DNA of 64,000 nt from Agrostemma githago (lineage: Eukaryota > Streptophyta > Magnoliopsida > Caryophyllales > Caryophyllaceae). Within the stretch, counting starts at the first letter, position 1; each line of letters starts with the position of its first letter. The notes below the pieces were generated by a model that ran no database searches, had not been told where the DNA came from, and worked only from the letters and a program-made list of their open reading frames with translations. Position numbers and translations under genes: made by a program. The DNA lies in the NCBI GenBank assembly GCA_958450325.1, contig OY288249.1, forward strand, positions 60,638,166-60,702,165. The letters are read 5' to 3'. Shown in pieces: positions 54,533 to 64,000 of the stretch.

Positions 54533-56221
54533 GTGGGTATTGACCATTTGACCGCAATGCTTCATGCGTGGGCTCAGGATTTTCGAGATGAAGATAGAGT
54601 CCAGCTAACTCAAATGGGGATCGTGGCTTTATTCCCACTTCAGCGACTTAGGGTAGATTCACACTTTCTTGATGCTTGCTTATCCTTTTGGGATACTACC
54701 TTTCATATTTTTGCATTTCCTCGAGGAGAAATATGTCCTCTTCCTGAAGAGATAGCAGCTATTGGAGGGTGGTGCCCTAACGCTCGTCCTGCTATTCCCC
54801 CATTTATCCCGATCCAAGGAGGAGGCTGAGGGATTTTCTAGGGTTGTCCCATGCTGAGACGGCCCGTATGGTGAAGGGAAATTCAGTTTCCTTATTTGAC
54901 TTGGCTGATAAATTTATGAACCCAGTGGGTGAAAGAATTACTTCTACTCATAGGCGTAGGGCCTTTGCCTTTTGTATGCTGCATAGGTATGCCTTCGAAG
55001 GCCGAATGGATGCTGATTCATGCTTAGGTGAGATCAGGCTAATCAGCATAGTTGATCAAATGGAGACGGGTCATAGCCCAGCTTGGCTGATAACTGGGGA
55101 GATTATTATGGGTCTTGATGCTAGGAGGCTTGAACCAAATCAGCAATTGACAGGGAGCATCCGTCTTTTGCAGGTATTTAATCTTTTTCCTCGAATAATT
55201 GTCCGATTTTCCTGATTTTTTTTTTCGAAACCTTCAATTTTCCGGTTTTTTTTTTTTTTTTCGAAATTTCCGATTTTGCCGAAATTTTTGAATTTTTACG
55301 AAAATTCTTAATTTTTCCGATTTTTCGAATTTTTTTGATTTTTCGAAAGTTTTTGACTTTCCGAAAATTTTGCAGACCTGGCTATTCGAGCGTCTGTCGA
55401 TCATGGAGCCTCCGGTGAATATACCCAAATACCGCAGCAATCAGATCGGTTCAAGGTCTCGTCGAATAAGACCAAGTCATCCCGTAACTCAAAAATTTTG
55501 GGATGAAGAACTAATATTTCATGGTGGGCCTTTGATCAGATGGAACGTTATTTGGTGGTTTCTTTCGAAGCTGACAGGATTAGCTAGGAGAGACAAAGCC
55601 CGTTACCTGGTGATTTTGTCTTTGGATTGGACTGTCCATATCTACCCGGACCGTATCCTAAGACAGTTCGGTTCGTTTCAGGAGATCCCTGAGACTGAGG
55701 CAATAATTAGCGTTTTGATCCAATTGACGGACGCTATGTGTGATACGTGGCTACAGCGCTGGTTTACCCGTGTCATATGGACTATACCTCGCCCTTGTCA
55801 AACCACTTGGGTTTCTGAATCATATCGCAAATGGACTTCTGAAGAATCCCAGGAGGCCCGTAAAGCTTTGAAAACCGAAGAAGCTCTCGATTTGGTGCGC
55901 CGAGAATCGGCCAGAAATAATAGACGGTTCTTCGAGGAGACTCCCATTACCTTTGTTGAGTCAGGATCGGATTCCAAGTCAAAACCTAAGACTCAGACTA
56001 ATGAGACTGGTGCTAGCGATTTGGAGGGAAGACTCGGACCGAGGCTGGCGGTCTGAGACAGGCTAGGCCCGCGCGATGACGAGGTGACCGGGGGGTTGAG
56101 TTTGAAGAAACGAGCCCGGGCTAAAGAGGTTCCCTTGGTGATCAGGGAGCGTTCACCTCCACCTCGACGCCGATGGACCGAAAAGGAGGCTAAAGGCAAA
56201 GGAAAGGGAAAAATGCCTTAG
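54533..56221 (+). pseudogene. Tat-B antisense gene (aORF), two exons, mobile-domain-like
   Basis: Exon 1 (to 55173) contains MLHAWAQDFRDEDRVQLTQM, FLDACLSFWDTTFHIFAFPRG and LPEEIAAIGGW. It resembles the plant mobile domain/DUF7745 pattern (helix, LLxAxxxFWDPxxxxFxF, then a PTxEExAAL-like segment). The start is uncertain: an ATG at 54560 is in frame. A one-base frameshift lies near 54815, after which DFLGLSHAETARM resumes. A GT-AG intron (55174-55375) joins in frame to exon 2 (TWLFERLSIMEPPVNIPKYR). A stop at 56054-56056 precedes a basic tail ending KGKGKGKMP at 56221. It is about 90% alike to the Tat-A copy by eye. Function unknown; such domains occur in host proteins and in transposons. Confidence 0.75.
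55174..55375 (+). other. Intron in the Tat-B antisense gene
   Basis: Donor TTTTGCAG|GTATTTAAT and acceptor GAAAATTTTGCAG|ACC. The body repeats TTTTTTTCGAAA and TTTTCCGA words, so it can pair with itself. Length differs from the Tat-A intron by 46 bp, mostly in homopolymer runs, while the splice sites are the same. Confidence 0.72.
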
Positions 56222-56563
56222 TTTTTTATTATTTAAGTATTAGTATTATTTTTTGTGATGGTTTTTTTTTGATTTTTTTTAATTTTATTATAAATAAAGA
56301 AAGGTTTATTAAAGAACCGTTCCTGTTTTTTCGATTGCAGTGGTTGTGCCCTTTTGAGGGGCTGCCTACGTATCCACAATAAATGGAATCAAACCAAACG
56401 TAGTTCAGACTGAATTAATTTGCAATTTCGAAATACATCAAGACTATTGGTTCAAGATGTTTGAAACAGTAGAATAAATAATTCTAGCTTTTGACTTATC
56501 TTTAAAAGTTTGAAAAAAGATGTTTTTAATAAACTTTTTGCAGATGACATTGAGAAAGGTGGG
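56222..56563. other. Tat-B region between antisense gene and pol end
   Basis: The convergent 3' ends of the antisense gene and gag-pol are 340 bp apart here. The conserved word GCTGCCTACGTATCC (56365-56379) is the reverse of the one in Tat-A. No gene is seen. Confidence 0.6.
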
Positions 56564-59500
56564 TTAAGGGTAGTAGCGCTTCAGCTGGTCTAGGTTAGTT
56601 GGGTTGACAAACTCGTTTCCGTCCAGATCTGTTAGCATTACCGCTCCACCTGATAAAATCTTCTTTACCAGATATGGCCCAGCCCAGTTAGGTTTGAATT
56701 TTCCCCTTGGGTCCACTGGCAATAAAGCTCGAACTGATTTGAGGACCAAATCTCCTTCTTTTATGTTTCTGGGCCTCACCCTTTTGTTGAAAGCCCGCTG
56801 GATTCTCTTCTGATAGATTTGAATATTATTGAGGGCACGAGATCGTCGTTCATCTAAAAGGACTAGCGAGTCATATCGTGCTCGAACCCAATCAGCTTCA
56901 GGCACTTGGCTTTCAAGTAGGATTCTGAGTGATGGCACTTCTAACTCAACAGGTTGGACTGCTTCCATGCCGTATGTAAGGTAATACGGTGTTGCCCCGG
57001 TCGCAGTACGAATCGAGGTTCGATATCCCCAAAGTGCAAATGGTATTTTGTCGGGCCAGTCCCGGTAATTATCAGCCATCTTTTTGAGTATGGTGACAAT
57101 TGTTTTATTAGCCGCTTCTACCGCTCCATTGGTTTGGGGTCGGTAGGGTGAAGATGTATGCCTTTGAATCTTGTACTTGGTTAGCAAGGCTGCTGTTTCG
57201 GCTTGAAAATGGGTCCCGTGGTCACTAATGAACTCATGGGGGATTCCATACCGGCATATTATCTTATTTTGAATGAACTTGGCAACATGGCTAGCGTTGA
57301 GAATACGATAGGATTCAGCTTCGACCCATTTGGTGAAATAGTCGATTGCTACCAAAATGAAGCAGTGTCCTCCGGTTCCCGAGGGGTTTATCTTTCCGAT
57401 TATGTCGATTCCCCATGTTGAAAATGGCCACGGTGATGTCATGGTGTATAGCAAGGATGGTGGCATATGTTGTACATTGGCAAAAATTTGACAATTATGG
57501 CAATGTCTAACATATAGCTGGCAATCAGTTTCCATGCTATTCCAGTAGTAACCGAGCCTCATGATTTTTCGGACTAACATTTGGGCATTCATGTGTGGAC
57601 CGCATTCGCCATCATGTACTTCTGCCATAACTTTTTCGGCGTTGGTCTTGTCGACACATCGAAGGAGAGCCCCCTGTGCCGTCTTTTTGTAAAGTTGCCC
57701 ATCGTCGGTGCGGATGAACTGGGCTGCCAGTCTTCGCAGGGCCTTTTTGGCTCGGTTGTCAGTTCCAGGTGGATATTCCCCGGTTGTTAGGTATGTCAGC
57801 ACAGCTTGATACCATGGCTCAGGATCAGGTATCTCGACTTCTTCGATGTCGTGGATATATGCTGGCTCGGATCGTCTTTCGACGCAGATTGGCATACTGG
57901 TCATATGGTCGGGAACGTTTAGTAAAGATGCCAGTTTTGAAAGTGCATCTGCGAATTGATTTTCTTCCCGAGGTAGGTATATGTATTCTACCTTGTGGAA
58001 TTGTTTCTCGAGATCCCGTACTCGTGCCTGGTAGGCCACGAGATTTGCATTTCGAGTTTTCCATTTTTGGAGCGCTTGATTGATGACCAGTGATGAATCA
58101 CCGTGTACTCGGAGGTTTGTGACCCCTAAGTCGGCGGCGGCTTGTAGCCCGTGGATACATGCTTCATACTCAGCGGCGTTGTTGGTGACGTCAAAGTCTA
58201 GTTTGATGGATACGGGGGTATGTTCCCCTTTCGGTGAGATTAGAAGAATTCCGACCCCAAATCCTCGGAAATTAGATGCCCCGTCAAAGTACAAATCCCA
58301 TGCTTCGGTGTCAGTGTGGAAAATGTTTTCGTCTGGAAAGGACCAAGTGTCGGTGTGTCCTTCTTCGGTTACGGGACTGTCAGCGAGAAACTCGGCTACT
58401 ACTCGTCCTTTAATGGCTTTCAGTGGTACGAATTTTAGATCGAACTCTGCTAACATGAGGGTCCATCTTGATATCCTGCCGTTGAGGATGGGCTTTTCGA
58501 AGAGGTATTTGATTGGATCCATTCTGGATAGCACTTGCACCTCGTGGCTGAGCATGTAATGTCGGAGCTTTTTAGTGGCCCAGACCAAAGCTAAACATGT
58601 CTTTTCGAGCATGGTGTACTTACACTCGTACTCTAAAAACTTCTTACTGATGTAGTAAATGGCTCGTTCTTCGGAATTGACCGTTTGAGCTAGCATAGCC
58701 CCCATGGCCGTCTCTGTCGTGGTTAGGTATAGTGACAAAGGCAAGCCGTGCTGAGGTGGCATTAGGACCGGTGGTGAGGCCAAAATTTCCTTGATTCTAT
58801 CGAAGGCTGCTTGACATTTGTCGTCCCATAGTAACCGTTCTCCTATTTTCAGCTTCTTGAAGATCGGTTCACACACCATGGTTAGCTTTGAGATGAACCT
58901 ACTGATGTATTGGACTTTTCCGAGAAACCCTCTTATCTCTTTTTCGGTTTTAGGGGGCTGCATCTCGGTGATGGCCTTGATTTTGGCTGGATCGACTTCT
59001 ATACCTCGTTGACTGACGATATGACCCAGTAATTTGCCAGATGTTACCCCGAAACTGCATTTCTGAGGGTTTAGCCTCATGTTGTATTTGCGAAGTCGGG
59101 TGAAGAACTTTCTCAGGGCGGTGATGTGACCGTCCCTGTCTTTAGATTTGACGATCATGTCGTCCACATAGACTTCCACTTCCTTATGCATCATGTCATG
59201 CAATAAGGTTGTGGCGGTTCGTTGGTAGGTGGCCCCGGCATTGATGAGACCAAATGACATAACTGTATAGCAATAAGTACCCCAAGGTGTGATGAAGGTG
59301 GTCTTATCCATATCTTCTTCTGCCATTTTTATTTGATTATACCCCGCATACCCGTCCATAAATGATAGAAGGGCATGATTTGCTGTGTTGTCCACTAGTA
59401 TATCGATGTGTGGTAACGGAAAATCGTCTTTCGGGCTTGCTTTGTTAAGATCCCGAAAGTCTACACAGACACGAACCTTACCGTCTTTTTTAGGGACTGG

Positions 59501-62500
59501 TACAATGTTTGCAACCCAATCTGGATACTCGGAGACTCGTATAAACCCAGCTTTGAATTGTTTGTCGACTTCCTCCTTGACTTTGAGGGACCATTCGGGT
59601 CTCATGCGTCGGAGTTTTTGTTTAACCGGCTTGAACCCTTCCTTAATCGGTATATGGTGCTCGGCTATTTCGCGATCAATCCCCGGCATGTCCTTGTAGG
59701 ACCATGCGAAAACGTCTTTGAATTCTTGAAGGAGAACTATGAATTGTTGTTTCTCCTCGGGATCTAAGGATAACCCTATCTTAAGCATCTGAGGTTCCAA
59801 GGTTGTTCCCACGTTGATGAATTCGGTGTCTTCGATTACCGGATTGCGGGATTCCCTTTGCTCTAGTTGCTCGATCAGATGTGGGGGTAAAGATACCTGT
59901 TCGTCGGGCTTCTCAATGTCATTGCACATAAAATTTTTGAAATTTTGAAAATGAGACAAGTCGTAAGCAGAACGGTTGTTATTATTGATCATAAATTGAG
60001 AAAAGAACTCGAAAAGAGCGGCCATCTGATCACTAGTCAGTGGCGGGATAGGTAGGGTGCCCGGGACAGACCCCGAGGCACCTGGGATGGCTAAAGGAAG
60101 AGGGGGAGTTACAGGATTGACCCTAGCACCAGACTCACTAGACTCAATCTTAGACTCTGACTCGGACTCCGACTCAGACTCAGACTCAGATTCTGGCATC
60201 TCTCCTTCTCCTATGACCAGCTTGTAGGTTTTTCCTTGACTGTCAGTCCATTTGACAGTCTTCCTCCATGATCTGGTTCCGGACCCGACTTTCGAGATTA
60301 GTTTAGACGGGTCAAAGGTGCGACTGCGGAGAATGAGGCTGACTAGCTCTTCTTTCGGTGTTGGAATCCCGAGTTCTTCTCCAAAAAGTAACCCTAGTGC
60401 GGGCTCGGCATTCTTAGCATCTTCGGATCGGATGAGAGCGAAGATGTCGTCTGGTATGTAGTTGTAGTCCTGGGCCAAGTGGGTCCCAAGGCGTGTGGGC
60501 CGATATAGGCCGGTCTGAGCAGTCTCGAATACTGGAGTGACGAAGGTAACCTTACCGGTTTCAGTCTGACCCATGTTTTCCGGAGTTAGGGTGTAGCCTA
60601 AGCCTGCTTGAGTCCTCCCATTGTCTAGAACTTCAAGAATTTTTCCTGCCGGGAGATCGGGCCTCGATGTGACCCCTGGTAGAAAGCCCAGATTCTGTAG
60701 CATCCGGTCGAGGGGGACGGTGAAGTAAGGACGGAAGAGCTAGTCTTCTTCGATGGCTCCTACGAAGTCGAACCCCCATAGATCGGTGCGGCCCGAGGTG
60801 TTGCAGTTAGCCACAGTCATAGGTGTGGCTTCTATAGTGATGACGGTGTCACGCAAAGGCAGCTTGATTTTCCGATGCAAAGTGGAAGACACGGCCCTGT
60901 TTGCATGGATCCAAGGTCTTCCTAGAAGAAGATTGAAGGAAGAAGTCACGTCGATCACTTGAAATTCCAGCTCTTTCTCTATCGGGCTTGTTATGATAGT
61001 GAGTTTTGTGGGTCCGGCTACTGACTTTGGACTTCCGTCAAAAGCCTGAATGGTTTGAGCTGTTGGAATATAGTCGGCCTCGGTGATGCCGAGGGCTTTG
61101 GCGGTCCTCAAGGGGAGGACGTTGACTACCGACCCGTCGTCAATCAGGGTCATGGGTAAATACTTTCCACGGCAGATAACCGTGATGTAGAGGGCCATGT
61201 TGTGGGCTGGCCCAAATGGTGGTAGATCGGCATTGGAGAAGGTGATCAGTGGGCCTTCTTCTATGGATCTGCTTTTTAGGTGGGGTAGGACTGTGGCCAC
61301 CATTTCAGCCGGGGTAGCCATGGAGTCGATTTTGACTTGATCGAGGGCCTTAGTGAGTGCCTCTCGATGTTCCTGGGAGCTAACTAGGAGTTGCCATATA
61401 GAGAGGTCAACTCGAGTTTTGCTTAGCTGTTTCACAAGAGCCTTTTCAGCAGTCGGCTCTCCCGGGGCAGGCTCCATCTTAAGTGGTTCAGCAATGATGA
61501 GGGCTTGACTAGTGGCTAAGGCCTTGGACTTAACCTTCTGAATCTCCTCGGGTGTGATGGGGACAGCTTCCCCTTTGGTGAGGTAGACATCGTCTTCGTC
61601 ATCGCACCAAATCCCATTTATTTGTGGGATAAATGGAGAAATGAGGTGTGAGCAATCCACTACTTCTCCGGAAAAGATGGCATGAGTGGCCAATGGGTTG
61701 TCTTTGTTGTTGGGCTTACCCCCGGGTAAAGGGATCTTCCCGCTTTCAATGAGATCTTGGATAAGGTGCTTCAGTTTCCAACATTTCTCGGTATCGTGCC
61801 CCTTACCACGATGATAGTGACAGTAGGCCTGAAGGTTGTAGGCCTTGGAGCGACGTTCGACCGGGATATCAGGTGTTGGGCCTATCGGGGTGATCAGGCC
61901 TTTTGATGATAACCTCTGAAGGGCGTTTTCATAGGTAGTGCCTATGTCGGTGAATACCCGGGGAGTGGTAGTCTTCTGGGATGAGGTATCGAGTGCATTT
62001 ACCTCGTCGAAAATGCTACGAGTGGCAGCTGTAGTAGCGGGCTTGCTCGTTGATGAACTGGCCCCTTGATATCCCTTAGTGGAGGCCTTAGTGAGGCTTT
62101 CCAGTCTTAGATCATCCTCGATTCTTGTTCCCATTTCGGTTAGGACCGCGAAGCTAGGTATGATGGCGTACCGGAGATGGACCCGGTAAGCTGGAAGTAG
62201 GTTCTTGACAAAGGCTTCAACCAGTACCTTTTCACTGGGCTTATCGACCATTTTGACGCTTTCAGCCCTCCAGCGTTGAAGGTATTTTGTGAATCCTTCC
62301 TTAGGTTCCTGGGCCATTACCTCCAGGGTGCGCATGGTGGTCTGGATTTCCGTATTGTCGGCGTAGTTACGAGCGAATTCCGTTGCCACGTCATCCCAAG
62401 TTTTGTATTTCTTGGGATCAAGTCGGTAATACCAGGCTCTTGGGTGCTTCTCGAGAGAAGAAGCGAATAGGTGCTTGAACATGTTGGACTTAACCCCTTT

Positions 62501-62860
62501 AAGGGCCATGAACTCCTTGAAAGCCCGGATATGGTGGACCGGATCTTCAGTACCCTCGAACATTGGCAAACCCGTCAGATTGAGGTTGGTGGGTAGTTCA
62601 TCGGTCAGTGGGGAATAAATCCTAGCATTCTCCGTATGGATGGAGCTTTGGGTTGTGAAGTGGACCTGTTCTTGCAGTTTGACGACTGCACTGGCTAATG
62701 CGGCTAAAGGCCCGTCATCGTCGATCGAAGCGTTGGGGGTTCCCTGTTCTACGGCACTAACCCGAGTAATGATGGCGATCTGGTCTTCCCGCATCTTCCT
62801 CAGTTGGTCTTGGATTTGGGCCAACGAGGCGGTCAATTCATCTATGGCTTTTTGCGTCAT
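56564..62860 (-). pseudogene. Tat-B gag-pol polyprotein, near-intact with one stop between protease and RT
   Basis: The frame opens at 62860 (MTQKAIDELTASLAQIQ) and runs 706 codons through gag and protease to a TAG at 60740-60742 (Tat-A has CAT). The same frame then continues to 56564 (the last 1379 codons have an ATG at 60703). The gag zinc knuckle CHYHRGKGHDTEKCW is intact. Protease LIDDGSVVNVLP, RT with YVDDM, degenerate RNase H, archaeal-type RNase H and integrase (GIDIIG, ISDHGTHF, NGAVEAANKT) are all present as in Tat-A. Small substitutions include MSFGL for the usual MPFGL in RT. It is the better preserved of the two gag genes. Confidence 0.93.
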
Positions 62861-63920
62861 GGCTCGAGTGTGGGGTGACCTGTCTGTAAGGGCACCGCGT
62901 AATCAGTAACTGACCCAGATCTTGGAATCAAAAGTACATCCCGAGCAAGAAAAAAGACTAGACTAGAAAGAAGATCGGAGACTGACTTCTAAGTGGATGA
63001 CGCATGAGTGGTGGGCCTTCCTTAGGATTTGGCAAAGTGGGCCTAGTCCCGTTCGAAGGAAGGTTTACGTGAGAATTCGTCAGACTTTGGACTCGAGTGT
63101 GTAAACGGGCTTTCCTTTGTAGGAGTTAGTCCTACGAAGGTGGGCCGTGCCTTGACAAGTAAGGCGGACTGGGATGGGGTGGAAACTCGTGATATAAGAT
63201 CGACGAAGTTTCGACGCTATAGACTCTTACAACCTATGACAAGACCCGACACTGCTAAATACGGGAAGTCCTAAGAGGAAGAGGGTTTTGAAAAGAGAGC
63301 TTGGATTTGAAAACCGAGCAAAGGTCGGATTGGAAGACCCGATTTTTTCTTGAAAACCGAGAAAAAGGGTTATCGGGCCGAGATTTCGGGCTTTTTTTTT
63401 GAAAAGGTTTGGACAGCTTACCGGCTAAAAACAGGCTATTTTGAGTCAAAATCATAAGTCCTAAATTCGGCAGCTTTCCGGGTTTTGAAAAAGTAGATGG
63501 GTTTAAAAAGATGTAAATTTTTGAAAATGACGGTTTTTTTGAAAAGACCAAAGGAGATCAAGTAGCATGTAGTCATAGAATCAGTATAACGACGCCATGT
63601 ATGCTCTTAGTCTAAGTCTCGGTCGGTCTAAAAGGGTCTATACCAACAACGATGGCATTCTCGTACTGAGGACGGACTCCCTAAGCCGAGTTGGTCTTAG
63701 GACATGCCGCAAAGTCTAAACGAGTTCCGCCATTGAAGTCTTTAGTGCATCCAAGTGGGAGTGCACCGTGGTATAGTGGGACGTCGGTCACAAGTAACCG
63801 GCCCGGGATAGAACGGGGTTATGCATGAATCATTGAACTAAAACGTGTACATTACTAATCGAACGATTTCTTTTCGAGTCTCACCCTGAGGATGCCGATG
63901 GTAAGTGACACATCAGTTAA
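62861..63920 (-). other. Tat-B untranslated leader
   Basis: About 1 kb corresponding to the Tat-A leader at 42565-43611, non-coding, with the same GAAAACCGAG and GGGTTTTGAAAA repeats reversed. Confidence 0.7.
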
Positions 63921-63938
63921 TCCCCAGCGGAGTTGCCA
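63921..63938 (-). other. Tat-B primer binding site
   Basis: The minus strand reads TGGCAACTCCGCTGGGGA, one base different from the Tat-A site (TGGCGACTCCGCTGGGGA). It lies three bases from the LTR. Confidence 0.85.
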
Positions 63939-63941
63939 AAT

Positions 63942-64000
63942 TGTGGACATGACATAGGTCCACCCCGACGCGGCGAAGCGCGGGTTTTGGGGAGGCGATA
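63942..64000 (-). mobile_element. Tat-B 5' LTR, first bases only
   Basis: TGTGGACATGACATAGG begins here and matches 51453 onward base for base over the 59 bp visible, apart from the window end. This fixes Tat-B as having both LTRs. Confidence 0.9.

Larger units (their letters stand above)
51453..64000 (-). mobile_element. Tat-B: Tat-lineage Ty3/gypsy retrotransposon, minus copy (runs off right edge)
   Basis: 3' LTR 51453-53845, polypurine tract, antisense gene on the plus strand (54533-56221), pol and gag on the minus strand (56564-62860), leader, primer site (63921-63938) and the start of the 5' LTR (63942 to the edge). It is inserted head-on into Tat-A after GCCTC (51448-51452). Given 2.4 kb per LTR, its full size should be about 14.9 kb, ending near 66335 on the scale of this window. 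Confidence 0.92.

Overview
The window is plant nuclear DNA made almost entirely of transposable elements nested in one another. I found no intact host gene, rRNA, tRNA or CRISPR array. The element set (En/Spm-type CACTA transposons, Tat-lineage Ty3/gypsy elements with an extra archaeal-type RNase H, plant L1-type LINEs, Stowaway and Harbinger-like MITEs, several 2-4 kb LTRs starting TGTAAC) points to an angiosperm with a repeat-rich genome. A eudicot such as a member of the Caryophyllales would fit, but that is only a guess.

Layout, left to right. (1) 1-11854: a tandem array of a large non-autonomous LTR retrotransposon (LARD-like) on the minus strand, with 3.5 kb LTRs and a 3.0 kb internal region that has a Met-tRNA primer site and a polypurine tract but no protein. 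One LTR carries a 5'-truncated LINE with a perfect 15-bp target duplication. (2) 11855-21413: a decayed CACTA transposon (CACTA-1) with its TNPD-like and second transposase genes, split near its 3' end by a 2.75 kb solo LTR. (3) 21414-21748: a short GC-rich spacer. (4) 21749-29200: a second, complete-ended CACTA transposon (CACTA-2) with TTG target duplications, paralogous to CACTA-1, carrying 165-bp tandem repeats and mutated transposase genes. (5) 29201-29748: a copia-like gag remnant and MITE remnants. (6) 29749-38456: a full-length but dead LINE on the minus strand, cut twice by solo LTRs (about 32080-33828 and 35434-37546), each flanked by a target duplication. (7) 38457-39976: a Harbinger-like element with a Stowaway MITE inside it. 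(8) 39977-64000: two members of one Tat-lineage family in opposite orientation. The minus-strand copy (51453 to beyond the right edge) is inserted into the antisense-gene region of the plus-strand copy (39977-51452).

The most interesting part is region 8. Each copy carries, downstream of pol and on the opposite strand, a gene of its own with a GT-AG intron at the same place, a basic C-terminal tail and, where the 5' part is visible, a TATA box. Both copies have a nearly intact gag-pol frame with a different lesion each: an early gag stop plus a Cys-to-Tyr change in the zinc knuckle in the plus copy, and a stop between protease and RT in the minus copy.

All coordinates come from reading the sequence by eye. 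Element boundaries given with terminal motifs and target duplications are firm; family assignments rest on protein motifs recognised without a database search.
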